Of a stretch of 64,000 bases of DNA, positions 7,810 through 16,020 are shown in pieces. Source of the stretch: Streptomyces sp. NBC_00162 (GTDB taxonomy: Bacteria > Actinomycetota > Actinomycetes > Streptomycetales > Streptomycetaceae); the NCBI RefSeq assembly GCF_024611995.1, contig NZ_CP102509.1:3906001-3970000 (forward strand). Direction: 5' to 3'. The notes under the pieces were generated by a model. The model had not been told where the DNA came from. It searched no databases and saw only the letters and a list, made by a program, of their open reading frames with translations. The number at the start of each line of letters is the position of its first letter. Positions within the stretch are counted from its first letter, which is position 1. Both the position numbers and the translations under genes were made by a program.

Positions 7810-8409
7810 ATGCGGTCGATGACCGGCCTGGACGTCGAACGGGCGGCAGCCGAAGCGGTATCGGCCCTCGGCCCGCACAGTGGCATGGACTGGGGGGTGC
7901 CGGCCGGTTCCCTCGATTGGTCCTGCTGGACGACGGCGGCCCACATCGCGCACGACCTGACGGCGTACGCCGCACAGGTGGCCTCCCGCGCGCCGTCGGA
8001 CTACCTGCCGCTGGACCTGCGGGTACGCCCGGGCACTCCCCCGGCCGAGGTGCTGACGGTGGTGTCGGCGAGCGCCCGCCTGCTCAGCGCGGCGATCACG
8101 GCGGCCGACCCGGCGGACCGGGCCTGGCACTGGGGGCCCTGCGATCCGGGGGGCTTCGCGGCGATGGGGGTGGCGGAGCTGCTGCTCCACACGTACGACA
8201 TCGCCCAGGGGCTGGCCCTGCCGTGGCTGCCGCCGCCCGACCTCGCCGCGCCGGTGCTGGCCCGCCTGTTCCCCGACTCCCCGCAGGGTCCGCCCACGGA
8301 GGCGCTGCTCTGGTCCGCGGGCCGCCTGGCCCTCCCCGGCCGCCCCCGCCGCACCTCCTGGTCCTGGCAGGCGGCCCTCACGGAGACCCCACCCGCCGAC
8401 GCCACCTAG
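7810..8409 (+). CDS. Maleylpyruvate isomerase/DinB-like protein, mycothiol-dependent type
   Basis: A 199-residue four-helix-bundle protein of the actinobacterial MDMPI/DinB_2 group. It shows the typical metal-site pattern: LDWSCWTTAAHIAHDLTAYA around residue 45, and LLLHTYDIAQGLAL around residue 128, the latter close to the H-x-x-D-x-A signature. Some members use mycothiol as cofactor; the substrate here is unknown. The ATG at 7810 is chosen because ACAGGAG lies 8-9 bases upstream; an upstream TTG at 7768 has no ribosome site. Its TAG stop overlaps the stop of the opposing gene in a shared CTAG. Confidence 0.75.
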   Translation: MRSMTGLDVERAAAEAVSALGPHSGMDWGVPAGSLDWSCWTTAAHIAHDLTAYAAQVASRAPSDYLPLDLRVRPGTPPAEVLTVVSASARLLSAAITAADPADRAWHWGPCDPGGFAAMGVAELLLHTYDIAQGLALPWLPPPDLAAPVLARLFPDSPQGPPTEALLWSAGRLALPGRPRRTSWSWQAALTETPPADAT

Positions 8410-8807
8410 GAAGTAGGGACCCGCAGGCGGCGCACGGCTTGGACGGTCAGCCACAAGGTGATCACACCCAACACTGCGGGCAGCAGGAACCACCAGGTGA
8501 AACCGGTCAGCACCAGGGTGGCCACGGCAGCTGCGGAGGCCAGGGTGAGGGTGCCGAAGGTCGCGACGTTCCATGAGGCCGCGTCGCGGGCGAGAGCGAG
8601 CCGCCGGTCCACGATGCGCGCGGCCTCGTCGTGCCAGTCGGCCCTCGCTTCCAGCATCTGTGCGAGGCGTCTGCGCTGGGCTGCGCGCTCGATCTCCTCC
8701 GGATCTTCCGAGGACGGGCGCACGGTGGAGCCCTCCGTCTGCTCCATGTGCTCCTGGCGTCCTCGCCGGAAGAAACGCAGCCGCCGGAACACTCCGAACC
8801 CGCTCAT
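8406..8807 (-). CDS. Small membrane protein with two C-terminal helices
   Basis: A 133-residue protein. A basic N terminus (RRLRFFRRGR) and a charged helical region (EEIERAAQRRRLAQMLEARADWHDEAARI) are followed by two hydrophobic segments near residues 80-101 and 104-121. This pattern fits a TRADD-N-associated or coiled-coil membrane protein, but no family is certain. Its ATG overlaps the TGA of the GAF-domain gene by one base, so the two are translationally coupled and probably interact. Function unknown. Confidence 0.7.
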   Translation of the reverse strand: MSGFGVFRRLRFFRRGRQEHMEQTEGSTVRPSSEDPEEIERAAQRRRLAQMLEARADWHDEAARIVDRRLALARDAASWNVATFGTLTLASAAAVATLVLTGFTWWFLLPAVLGVITLWLTVQAVRRLRVPTS

Positions 8808-9640
8808 CAAGGACCGTCCAGCACGAGGGAAGCGGCCAGCACATGGCCCAGCGTAGCCATCAGATCCCGGTGCGGCCTGGTGAAGTCCTCGTACTCGGGT
8901 GCATCCACCGTCAGCACGCCGAAGAGCACGTCTCTGGACCGCACCGGAGCGACGATGACCGCCTTGTAGCCCGCCCCCGCCACATCGAGCTTGATGTCGT
9001 CACCATCCGCCTCGTTCTCGCGCCAGAACGGCCCGCCGGCCTGGAGTATCGCGAGCATCTTCGCGCCGCACGCGTCGCTCTGCCAGGGGATCTGAGACTT
9101 GATCTCCGTGGTCCGGTCGCCGTGTGCGATGCCCTGGCGGCGGAAGACGTTGGCCACCGGATCCCAGGTGTAGAAGGCGCTGCGCGCCCGTGGGAGGTTG
9201 GCCGGTGCGGGCGTGGAGGGCGCGGTGAGACTGACGGCGCCGTCCAGCACCACCTGCAGAATCACTGCCCGGTGCGCTGCCTGAGTACCCGACACCGGTG
9301 GCGAGGTCTGCTGATTGGCCTTGGCGTACTCGGCCGCGAGGCCCCCGAGTTCCCGGGTCACGGGAAGCAGCGCCTGGTTGTACGTGACCGCCAGATCGGC
9401 CACCGCCTTCACCGCCAGCTCGCGGGTCTTGCGCCGGGCGGACTCGGCGCGATGGTTCTCGTACGCTGCCACGGCCACCACGGCGCACGCCACGATCGTG
9501 CCGAGCGCCGTCCAGCGCACCTTGTGCACGCCCTCGGCATCGTCCGCGAGGATCGACAGCACGAACACGCCACCACCGAGCAGCGCGGACAGCAGAAGCA
9601 GGCCGATCCGCTTCAACCGGTCGTTCCCGTCGGCCCCCAC
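8807..9640 (-). CDS. Membrane-anchored GAF-like sensor protein
   Basis: A 277-residue protein. Two hydrophobic segments near residues 12-31 and 44-61 are followed by a charged linker (ENHRAESARRKTRELAVKA) and a cytosolic region. Its last 140 residues look GAF-like: SAFYTWDPVANVFRR, GAKMLAILQAGGPFW, then YKAVIVAPVRSRDVLFGVLTVDAP near the end. No kinase or output domain is present, so it may pass a signal to the coupled small membrane protein. The divergent tRNA-Tyr unit lies behind it. Family assignment is by pattern only. Confidence 0.7.
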   Translation of the reverse strand: MGADGNDRLKRIGLLLLSALLGGGVFVLSILADDAEGVHKVRWTALGTIVACAVVAVAAYENHRAESARRKTRELAVKAVADLAVTYNQALLPVTRELGGLAAEYAKANQQTSPPVSGTQAAHRAVILQVVLDGAVSLTAPSTPAPANLPRARSAFYTWDPVANVFRRQGIAHGDRTTEIKSQIPWQSDACGAKMLAILQAGGPFWRENEADGDDIKLDVAGAGYKAVIVAPVRSRDVLFGVLTVDAPEYEDFTRPHRDLMATLGHVLAASLVLDGP

Positions 9641-9747
9641 CCAGCGCCTCCCCCGAAGCCCTCCACAACCGGACCGAGCTTAGCCACGCGTCCCGAGCCG
9701 GGACCGCCCTTTGCCCAAGAACTGCGCCGCACGCACAAAGGACGAAG

Positions 9748-9784
9748 AAACCCCCCTGCCTGCGTTTCCGCAGATCAGAGGGGC
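9748..9784 (-). terminator. Terminator behind tRNA-Tyr
   Basis: On the minus strand GCCCCTCTGATCTGCG-GAAA-CGCAGGCAGGGG forms an interrupted stem, followed by GTTTCTTCG. It begins 11 bases past the tRNA-Tyr 3' end. Confidence 0.75.
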
Positions 9785-9794
9785 TTCTTTCGCG

Positions 9795-9876
<82 letters not shown>

Positions 9877-10076
9877 AAGATTTGCTGCCATTTTTTCCGC
9901 CTTACGGCGGCGCTCCCTGGCAACGACGTAAACGATACCTGATGACCGGGGGTGCTTCGCCACCGGATTGATCAGCCCCGCGGGTGGGTGCGGTGGCTAG
10001 GCTTTGCCGCGCGGACCGGGGATGTCCGGCCGTGCCCTCAGGGGCGATCACTCCCGACTTCAAGGAGCCACAGCAC

Positions 10077-10565
10077 ATGGCCGACTCCAGTTTCGACATC
10101 GTCTCGAAGGTCGAGCGGCAGGAGGTCGACAACGCCCTCAACCAGGCCGCCAAGGAACTCTCGCAGCGCTACGACTTCAAGGGCACCGGCGCCACGATCG
10201 CCTGGTCCGGCGAGAAGATCCTGATGGAGGCGAACTCCGAGGAGCGCGTCAAGGCCGTCCTCGACGTCTTCGAGACCAAGCTGGTCAAGCGCGGGATCTC
10301 GCTCAAGGCGCTGGACGCCGGCGAGCCGCAGCTGTCCGGCAAGGAGTACAAGATCTTCGCCACGATCGAGGAGGGCATCTCCCAGGAGAACGCCAAGAAG
10401 GTCGCGAAGATCATCCGGGACGAGGGTCCCAAGGGCGTCAAGGCCCAGGTCCAGGGTGAGGAGCTGCGCGTCAGCTCCAAGAGCCGCGACGACCTCCAGG
10501 AGGTCCAGGCGCTGCTCAAGGGCAAGGACCTGGACTTCGCGATCCAGTTCGTGAACTACCGCTGA
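10077..10565 (+). CDS. YajQ-family nucleotide-binding protein (UPF0234)
   Basis: A 162-residue full-length YajQ protein with two ferredoxin-like half domains. Diagnostic stretches are [20 protein letters not shown] at the start, [10 protein letters not shown] near residue 30, SLKALD near residue 75, and the C-terminal AIQFVNYR. The family binds RNA or nucleotides, and some proteobacterial members bind cyclic-di-GMP; the role in actinobacteria is not settled. CAAGGAG lies about 10 bases upstream of the ATG, deciding this start over longer frames. It is monocistronic, with a strong terminator at 10593-10622. Confidence 0.93.
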   Translation: MADSSFDIVSKVERQEVDNALNQAAKELSQRYDFKGTGATIAWSGEKILMEANSEERVKAVLDVFETKLVKRGISLKALDAGEPQLSGKEYKIFATIEEGISQENAKKVAKIIRDEGPKGVKAQVQGEELRVSSKSRDDLQEVQALLKGKDLDFAIQFVNYR

Positions 10566-10592
10566 TCCAGGTCCCAGACCTGCCCGCACGCC

Positions 10593-10622
10593 GGCCCGGC
10601 GGTCCTCACGGACCGCCGGGCC
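10593..10622 (+). terminator. Terminator behind yajQ-like gene
   Basis: Perfect 13-base stem GGCCCGGCGGTCC-TCAC-GGACCGCCGGGCC, 28 bases after the stop. No U run follows, as is common in Streptomyces. Confidence 0.75.
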
Positions 10623-10757
10623 GCGGCGGTTGCGCGGAGGTGTGTGCGGGGCGTGAGCGGCGCATGCGCCACTGCGGACTCCTGTGGGCACTTGGGCGGC
10701 GATGAGTGCGCCCAGCACGCTGGGGCATCACATCACCGCGTGGCAGGGGGTTCTCGC

Positions 10758-12185
10758 ATGCCTGGGGCCGGCACGTTTCGCGATGACTTCGGAGCGTCCG
10801 TCGTCGTCGCGCTGGTCGCGTTACCCCTGTGCGTGGGGGTGGCGGTCGCCTCCGGGGTGCCTGCCGAGCTGGGGATCGTCACCGGGGTGGTCGGCGGGCT
10901 GGTCACCGGGTGGTTCCGGGGGAGTTCCCTCCAGGTCAGCGGGCCCGCGGCCGGGCTGACCGTGCTGGTCTACGAGGCGGTGCAGGCGTACGGTCTGCCC
11001 GCGCTCGGGGTGCTGGTGCTGGCCGCCGGGGTGGTGCAGCTGGGCATGGGGGTGCTGCGGCTCGGGCGGTGGTTCCGGGCGATCTCCGTCGCCGTCGTGC
11101 ACGGGATGCTGGCCGGAATCGGGCTCGTGCTGATCTCCGGGCAGCTCTACGCGCTGGGCGGGGTGGAGGCTCCGGGGCAGACCCTGGCCAAGCTGGGCGG
11201 GGTGCACGGACTCGGCGCCCAGGCCGACTGGGCCGCCGTGGCGCTCGGCGTCGGGACCATCGCCGTCCTGTCGTTCTGGCGCCGCGTGCCGGCGCGGCTG
11301 CGCCTGGTACCCGGGGCGCTGGTGGGGGTGGCGGCCGCCACCGCCGCGGCCGCCCTGCTGCGGCTGCCCGTGGAGAAGGTGCGGGTGACGGGGGTACTGG
11401 ACGCCGTGTCCCCGCCCGCCTGGGGCGACTTCGGCGTGCTGGCGTCCGTCGGGGCGGTCGGGACCGTGATCGCCCTGGCGCTGATCGCCTCCGCCGAGAC
11501 GCTGTTCAGCGCCGCCGCCGTGGACCGGTTGCACGACGGGGCCCGGACCGATTACGACCAGGAACTCGTGGCCCAGGGTGTGGGGAACACCGTGTGCGGG
11601 CTGCTCGGGGCGCTGCCGATGACGGCCGTCATCGTGCGCAGCGCCGCCAATGTGGAGGCCGGGGCCCGCACCCGGGCGTCCCGGGTGCTGCACGGCGGCT
11701 GGCTGCTGCTCTTCGCCGTGGCCTTCCCCCGGGTGCTGGAGATCGTGCCGCTCGCCGCGCTGGCCGGGGTGCTGCTGCACGCCGGATGGAAGCTGCTCCC
11801 GGCCCGGGCGGTGGCCGTGCTGTGGCGGACGCACCGGGGTGAGGCGGTGGTGTTGCTGGTCACCGCCTCCGCGATCGTGGTCACCAATCTCTTCGAGGGA
11901 GTGCTGATCGGCCTGGGGCTCGCCATCGCCAAGGCGGCCTGGGAGACCTCCCACGTGCACATCGAGGAGGTCTTGGAGGAGGGGGAACTGTGCCTCCGGG
12001 TCGTGGGGAACGCCAGCTTCCTGCGGCTGCCCAAGCTGCTCGACGCCCTGGACGCGCTGCCGCACGGGAAGCCGGTACGACTCGACCTCAGCGGGCTGCG
12101 CCATCTCGACCACGCCTGTCTGACCGCCCTGGAGGGGTGGGAGCGCCAGCGGACGCCGATGCCCGGCCGGGAAGGCGTCATCTAG
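10758..12185 (+). CDS. SulP-family anion transporter with short STAS tail; contains a TTA codon
   Basis: A 475-residue polytopic transporter expected to move sulfate, bicarbonate or another anion. The core from residue 5 shows the SulP hallmarks: VVVALVALPLCVGVAVASG, then FRGSSLQVSGPAAGLTVLVYE. A reduced STAS-like domain closes the protein (LRVVGNASFLRLPKLLDALDA then VRLDLSGLRHLDHACLTALE); it ends early compared with full STAS domains. No carbonic anhydrase is fused, unlike some relatives. Codon 22 (10821-10823) is TTA, which in Streptomyces requires the bldA tRNA, so expression may be tied to development. AGGGGG lies 7 bases before the ATG. The permease gene downstream starts 18 bases on. 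Confidence 0.88.
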   Translation: MPGAGTFRDDFGASVVVALVALPLCVGVAVASGVPAELGIVTGVVGGLVTGWFRGSSLQVSGPAAGLTVLVYEAVQAYGLPALGVLVLAAGVVQLGMGVLRLGRWFRAISVAVVHGMLAGIGLVLISGQLYALGGVEAPGQTLAKLGGVHGLGAQADWAAVALGVGTIAVLSFWRRVPARLRLVPGALVGVAAATAAAALLRLPVEKVRVTGVLDAVSPPAWGDFGVLASVGAVGTVIALALIASAETLFSAAAVDRLHDGARTDYDQELVAQGVGNTVCGLLGALPMTAVIVRSAANVEAGARTRASRVLHGGWLLLFAVAFPRVLEIVPLAALAGVLLHAGWKLLPARAVAVLWRTHRGEAVVLLVTASAIVVTNLFEGVLIGLGLAIAKAAWETSHVHIEEVLEEGELCLRVVGNASFLRLPKLLDALDALPHGKPVRLDLSGLRHLDHACLTALEGWERQRTPMPGREGVI

Positions 12186-12203
12186 CCCGGCTACCCTCCG
12201 CCC

Positions 12204-13439
12204 GTGGACAACGAATTGAAGCGCACGCTGGGGGTTTCCGACGCCGTCGTGGTCGGACTCGGCGCGATGGTCGGCGCCGGTATCTTCGCCGCCCTCGCCC
12301 CGGCGGCCCGCGCGGCGGGCGGGGCGCTTCTCGCTGCTCTGGGGCTGGCGGCCCTGGTGGCCTACTGCAACGCGCACTCGTCGGCGCGGCTCGCCGCCCG
12401 GTACCCGGCTTCCGGCGGCACGTATGTCTACGGGCGCGAGCGGCTCGGGCCCTTCTGGGGGTATCTGGCCGGCTGGGGGTTCGTGGTCGGCAAGACGGCC
12501 TCCTGCGCGGCGATGGCCCTGACGGTCGGCGCGTACGTCTGGCCGGGACAGCAACGTGCCGTGGCCGTCGCGGCGGTGGTGGCGCTGACCGCCGCGAACT
12601 ACGGAGGCGTGGAGAAGTCCGCCCGGATCGCCCGGCTGATCGTGGCGGCGGTGCTGGCGGTGCTGGCCGGGGTGGTCGTGGCGTGCCTGTCTTCGGATGC
12701 CGCCGACGCCGGGCGGCTCGGCACCGGGGACTGGGGCGCCGTCGGGCTGTTGCAGGGGGCCGGGCTGCTGTTCTTCGCCTTCGCGGGCTACGCCCGGATC
12801 ACCACCCTGGGCGAGGAGGTGCGCGACCCGGAGCGGACGATCCCGCGGGCGGTGCCGCTCGCGCTCGGGATCGCGCTGCTGGTGTACGCCCTCGTGACGG
12901 TGGCGGCCCTGTCCGTGCTCGGCACCGACGGGCTGGCAGGGGCGGCGGCCCCGCTGGCCGACGCGGTCCGGGCGGCCGGGTGGCCCGAACTGACCCCGGT
13001 CGTCCGGGTGGGTGCGGCCCTGGCCGCGCTGGGCTCGCTGCTCGCCCTCGTACTCGGGGTCTCGCGGACCACGCTGGCGATGGCCCGGGACGGCCATCTC
13101 CCCCGCACACTGGCCGCCGTGCATCCCCGGCGCAAGGTGCCGCACCATGCGGAGCTGGCCGTGGGTGCGGTGGTGGCGGTGCTCGCGGCCACCACCGATC
13201 TGCGGGGCGCGATCGGTTTCTCCTCCTTCGGGGTGCTGGCCTACTACGCGATCGCGAACGCCTCCGCGTGGACTCTCGATTCAGGTGTCAAGGGCCGGGC
13301 CGTGACAGCGGTCGGGCTGTCCGGCTGTGTGGTGCTGGCCTGCGCGCTGCCCCTCGCGTCGGCGGTCGCGGGGGCGGCGGTGCTGGCGCTCGGCGCGCTG
13401 GTTTACGGGGTACGCGGGCGAATCAGATCCGGGATCTGA
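12204..13439 (+). CDS. APC-family amino-acid permease
   Basis: A 411-residue integral membrane transporter. The N terminus has the APC signature VVVGLGAMVGAGIFAALAPA at residues 14-33, then PASGGTYVYGRERLGPFWGYLAGW near residue 70, and FAFAGYARITTLGEEVRDPERTIPRAV near residues 193-219, which is typical of the family's TM6 and following loop. Eleven to twelve hydrophobic segments are apparent; the family usually has 12. It starts at GTG, 18 bases after the SulP gene, and may share its transcript. Its end overlaps the opposing SUKH gene by 17 bases. Substrate unknown. Confidence 0.88.
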   Translation: MDNELKRTLGVSDAVVVGLGAMVGAGIFAALAPAARAAGGALLAALGLAALVAYCNAHSSARLAARYPASGGTYVYGRERLGPFWGYLAGWGFVVGKTASCAAMALTVGAYVWPGQQRAVAVAAVVALTAANYGGVEKSARIARLIVAAVLAVLAGVVVACLSSDAADAGRLGTGDWGAVGLLQGAGLLFFAFAGYARITTLGEEVRDPERTIPRAVPLALGIALLVYALVTVAALSVLGTDGLAGAAAPLADAVRAAGWPELTPVVRVGAALAALGSLLALVLGVSRTTLAMARDGHLPRTLAAVHPRRKVPHHAELAVGAVVAVLAATTDLRGAIGFSSFGVLAYYAIANASAWTLDSGVKGRAVTAVGLSGCVVLACALPLASAVAGAAVLALGALVYGVRGRIRSGI

Positions 13440-13947
13440 ACTCGTCCCAGGGAGCCAGTTCCAGGTCGAACTCCTCGCCCAGGGCGGACTCCTCGCAGAA
13501 CCAGGCGGTGCCGTCCAGCCAGCCGCGGAGCCAGCCCGCCAGACTCGGGGTGTCGATGGACCAGGCGAGGTCCGGCTCCCCGGGATTCGGGTCGAACAGC
13601 AGGACCTGAGCGGTCTCGGAGCGGCAGTCCACGCAGACGTACATGCCGCAGCCGAAGTCGGCTATCGGCAGCACGCCCTCGGGCCAGCGCCACCCCGACC
13701 GGCGCTGCGCCTCGTACGTCCGGACGGTCTGACGCAGCGACAGCAGGCCGCGCTCGGGGCCGAATCCGCCGTCGCCGATGCGGGTGTAGAGCCCGGCGAG
13801 CAGCGGCGGCAGAGCGAAGCCGAGTATGCCCTCGGCCCGGGCGATCTCCCCGCTGCCCAGCGGCGCGGGCAGGACCCTTCCGTGCCCGCACGCGGAGTTG
13901 CGTACGCGGTCCGCGACTTGCTCCAGCAACTGCTCGGTCTCGTTCAT
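13423..13947 (-). CDS. SMI1/KNR4 (SUKH) family protein
   Basis: A 174-residue cytosolic protein of the SUKH superfamily. The family core is visible: GEIARAEGILGFALPPLLAG, then LYTRIGDGGFGPERGLLSL, then PEGVLPIADFGCGMYVCVDC, where an acidic/glycine turn precedes the strand. SUKH proteins are often immunity proteins against contact-dependent or secreted nuclease toxins; no toxin is adjacent. The nearest possible partner is the broken barstar-like gene 50 bases upstream, also an immunity-type fold. Start chosen at ATG 13947; a GTG at 13965 would add six residues. Confidence 0.8.
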   Translation of the reverse strand: MNETEQLLEQVADRVRNSACGHGRVLPAPLGSGEIARAEGILGFALPPLLAGLYTRIGDGGFGPERGLLSLRQTVRTYEAQRRSGWRWPEGVLPIADFGCGMYVCVDCRSETAQVLLFDPNPGEPDLAWSIDTPSLAGWLRGWLDGTAWFCEESALGEEFDLELAPWDEFRSRI

Positions 13948-13997
13948 GCGTTCATGGTGACGCACCCCACTGACAGCCCGCTCGGCCTGTGGATAAC

Positions 13998-14577
13998 TCA
14001 GTCGAGGACGACGTCGACGCGCCGTTCACGCAGGAAGGCAATGAGTTCGGGGAAGGCCGAGGGCCGGGCGACCAGTGGCTGCACGCCCAGGCAGCGGCGG
14101 GCGACCTCGTGGTCGCGCCAGACCAGGGTGAAGGGCGCCGTTGCCCCGAAGCCGCCGCACAGGGCGTCCGAGACGCCGGCCAGCGAGCGCCCGAAGTACC
14201 CGCCGGGACCGTTGACCGCCTCGCCGAGGGCGCAGAGGAAGCCTGCCTCGTCGGTGACGTACCGTCCGTCGAACTCGTACGCCCTGCCACAACGGCCGGA
14301 TGTCCGTGGTGACGGGTGGCAGCGGATCCATGTGAACGGTCAGGTCGTGCCGGTCCAACGCCGCCACGGCAAGGAACCCCAAACCGTCCGCGAGGGCCTT
14401 GTCCAGTGCGCAGCCGAGGAGTTCGTACCCCCTGCGTACGGGGGCCGGCGGGCCGGCGGGACGGGGGGGACGGGGGGACGGCGGGACGGCGACGAGGTTC
14501 TCCGCCGTCTCGCACAGCGCCCACAGCTGCTCATCGTCGTGGTTCCCAGCCTCGCCCCACAGGGCGAACGAGGTCAG
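13998..14577 (-). pseudogene. Barstar-family protein gene, frameshifted and lacking a normal start
   Basis: Two reading frames together give one protein. The first (14577 to about 14290) reads [20 protein letters not shown] and continues through RRGYELLGCALDKALADGLG. The second (about 14288 to 13998) reads GRAYEFDGRYVTDEAGFLCA, then GEAVNGPGGYFGRSLAGVSD and FTLVWRDHEVARRCLG, the barstar (barnase inhibitor) signature. The span is 580 bases, one more than a multiple of three, with the break near 14287-14300. The first frame opens at CTG overlapping the yccF stop; no ATG, GTG or TTG is in frame. Either a decayed gene or a sequencing error plus a CTG start. Confidence 0.72.
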
Positions 14578-14966
14578 CGGGAGGCGAACGGGGCGTCCGT
14601 CGGGACGATTTCGCGGCCCAGCGGGAGCAGGGAGAGCGGGACCATCTTGAAGTTGGCGATGCCGAACGGGATGCCGATGATCGTGATGCACAGCGCGATG
14701 CCGGTGACGATGTGGCCGAGGGCCAGCCACCAGCCCGCCAGGACCAGCCACAGGACGTTGCCCACGCAGGACGGGGCGCCGGCGTCGTGGCGCTCGACCG
14801 TGGTGTACCCGAAGGGCCACAGGGCGTAGACCGCGATGCGGAAGGCGGCGATGCCGAAGGGGATGCCGATGATGGTGATGCAGAGCAGGGCACCCGCGAG
14901 GACGTAGCCCAGGAACAGCCAGATGCCGCTGAGGATGAGCCAAATGATGTTCAGGATTGTCTTCAT
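14574..14966 (-). CDS. YccF-domain inner membrane protein
   Basis: A 130-residue membrane protein with an internal duplication: [15 protein letters not shown] near residues 28-42 and [15 protein letters not shown] near residues 91-105, each following a hydrophobic WLxLG segment. That is the YccF domain twice. Function of the family is unknown. Its ATG lies within the last four bases of htpX (ATGA overlap), so it is translationally coupled to the protease. The damaged barstar-like frame begins at its stop. Confidence 0.87.
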   Translation of the reverse strand: MKTILNIIWLILSGIWLFLGYVLAGALLCITIIGIPFGIAAFRIAVYALWPFGYTTVERHDAGAPSCVGNVLWLVLAGWWLALGHIVTGIALCITIIGIPFGIANFKMVPLSLLPLGREIVPTDAPFASR

Positions 14967-15826
14967 TGGCGGCGGCCTGCCATCTGTTCGAGCCGGGCGA
15001 TGCGCTCGGCCATCGGAGGGTGTGTGGAGAACATCTTAGAAAGCCCTTCGCCCGGGCGGAACGGGTTCGCGATCATCATGTGGCTGGCGGTTTCCAGCCG
15101 CGGCTCCGGGGGCAGCGGGAGCTGCTTGGTGCCCGCGTCCAGCTTGCGCAGGGCGCTGGCCAGGGCGAGCGGGTCTCCGGTGAGCTGGGCGCCGGAGGCA
15201 TCGGCCTCGTACTCGCGCGAGCGGCTGATGGCCAGTTGGATCACGGAGGCGGCCAGCGGGCCCAGGATCATGATCAGGAGCATGCCGAAGAGGCCAGGCC
15301 CCTCGTCGTCGCTCGATCGACCGACCGGTATCAGCCAGGCGAAGTTCACCAGGAACATGATCACCGAGGCGAGGGCGCCGGCGACCGACGAGATCAGGAT
15401 GTCCCGGTTGTAGACGTGGCTGAGCTCGTGGCCGATGACCCCGCGCAGTTCGCGCTCGTCGAGGATGCGCAGGATGCCCTCGGTGCAGCAGACAGCGGCG
15501 TTGCGCGGGTTGCGGCCGGTGGCGAAGGCGTTGGGGGCCTCGGTGGGTGAGATGTAGAGGCGGGGCATGGGCTGGCGCGCTGAGGTGGAGAGCTCACGCA
15601 CCATGCGGTAGAGCTCGGGGGCTTCGAACTCGCTGACGGGGCGGGCGCGCATCGCGCGTAGAGCCAGCTTGCCGCTGTTCCAGTACGCGTAAGCGTTCGT
15701 CCCGAGGGCGATCACGACGGCGACGATCAGGCCGCCCCGGCCGAAGAAGCTTCCGATGACGATGATGAGTGCCGACAGACCTCCGAGGAGTACGGCGGTC
15801 TTCAGCCCGTTGTGCCGGCGGTGCAC
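14963..15826 (-). CDS. htpX: HtpX-type M48 membrane zinc metalloprotease
   Basis: A 287-residue protease of the M48B family. The zinc site HELSH sits at residues 133-137 and the third ligand in [10 protein letters not shown] at Glu205. Two hydrophobic segments (about residues 10-48) precede the catalytic domain and two follow the HExxH motif (about residues 146-168 and 180-200), giving the usual HtpX topology with a cytosolic active site. The family clears misfolded membrane proteins under envelope stress. It is the first gene of a coupled pair with yccF. Start is ATG, with AGGAGG about 6 bases upstream. Confidence 0.92.
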   Translation of the reverse strand: MHRRHNGLKTAVLLGGLSALIIVIGSFFGRGGLIVAVVIALGTNAYAYWNSGKLALRAMRARPVSEFEAPELYRMVRELSTSARQPMPRLYISPTEAPNAFATGRNPRNAAVCCTEGILRILDERELRGVIGHELSHVYNRDILISSVAGALASVIMFLVNFAWLIPVGRSSDDEGPGLFGMLLIMILGPLAASVIQLAISRSREYEADASGAQLTGDPLALASALRKLDAGTKQLPLPPEPRLETASHMMIANPFRPGEGLSKMFSTHPPMAERIARLEQMAGRRQ

Positions 15827-16020
15827 GGTACGCCCTCCTAGTGGTGCGGCAGGGGGACCCGAAGCGAGGGTCTACGGTCCAGTGGACCCTCCCTTCCTGG
15901 TCAACGCGAGGTGGGGGCGTCAGGTTCCCAGGGCACGCGGGGGCCGCCACCCCGTGGGCCGGGGCGGCGGGGCGGCGGGGCGGCGGCGGGCGTTGGTCCG
16001 TACGGGTTACGCGTGCGGGC

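Noticed and set aside
10821..13148. Long minus-strand frame of 775 codons opposite the SulP and APC genes
   Set aside because: Biased His/Gln/Arg/Gly composition with no domains; both transporter genes on the plus strand are clear.
14026..14943. A single 305-codon minus-strand frame covering yccF and the barstar-like gene
   Set aside because: Its first part is an out-of-frame reading of yccF and its last part an out-of-frame reading of the barstar core; only the middle is genuine.
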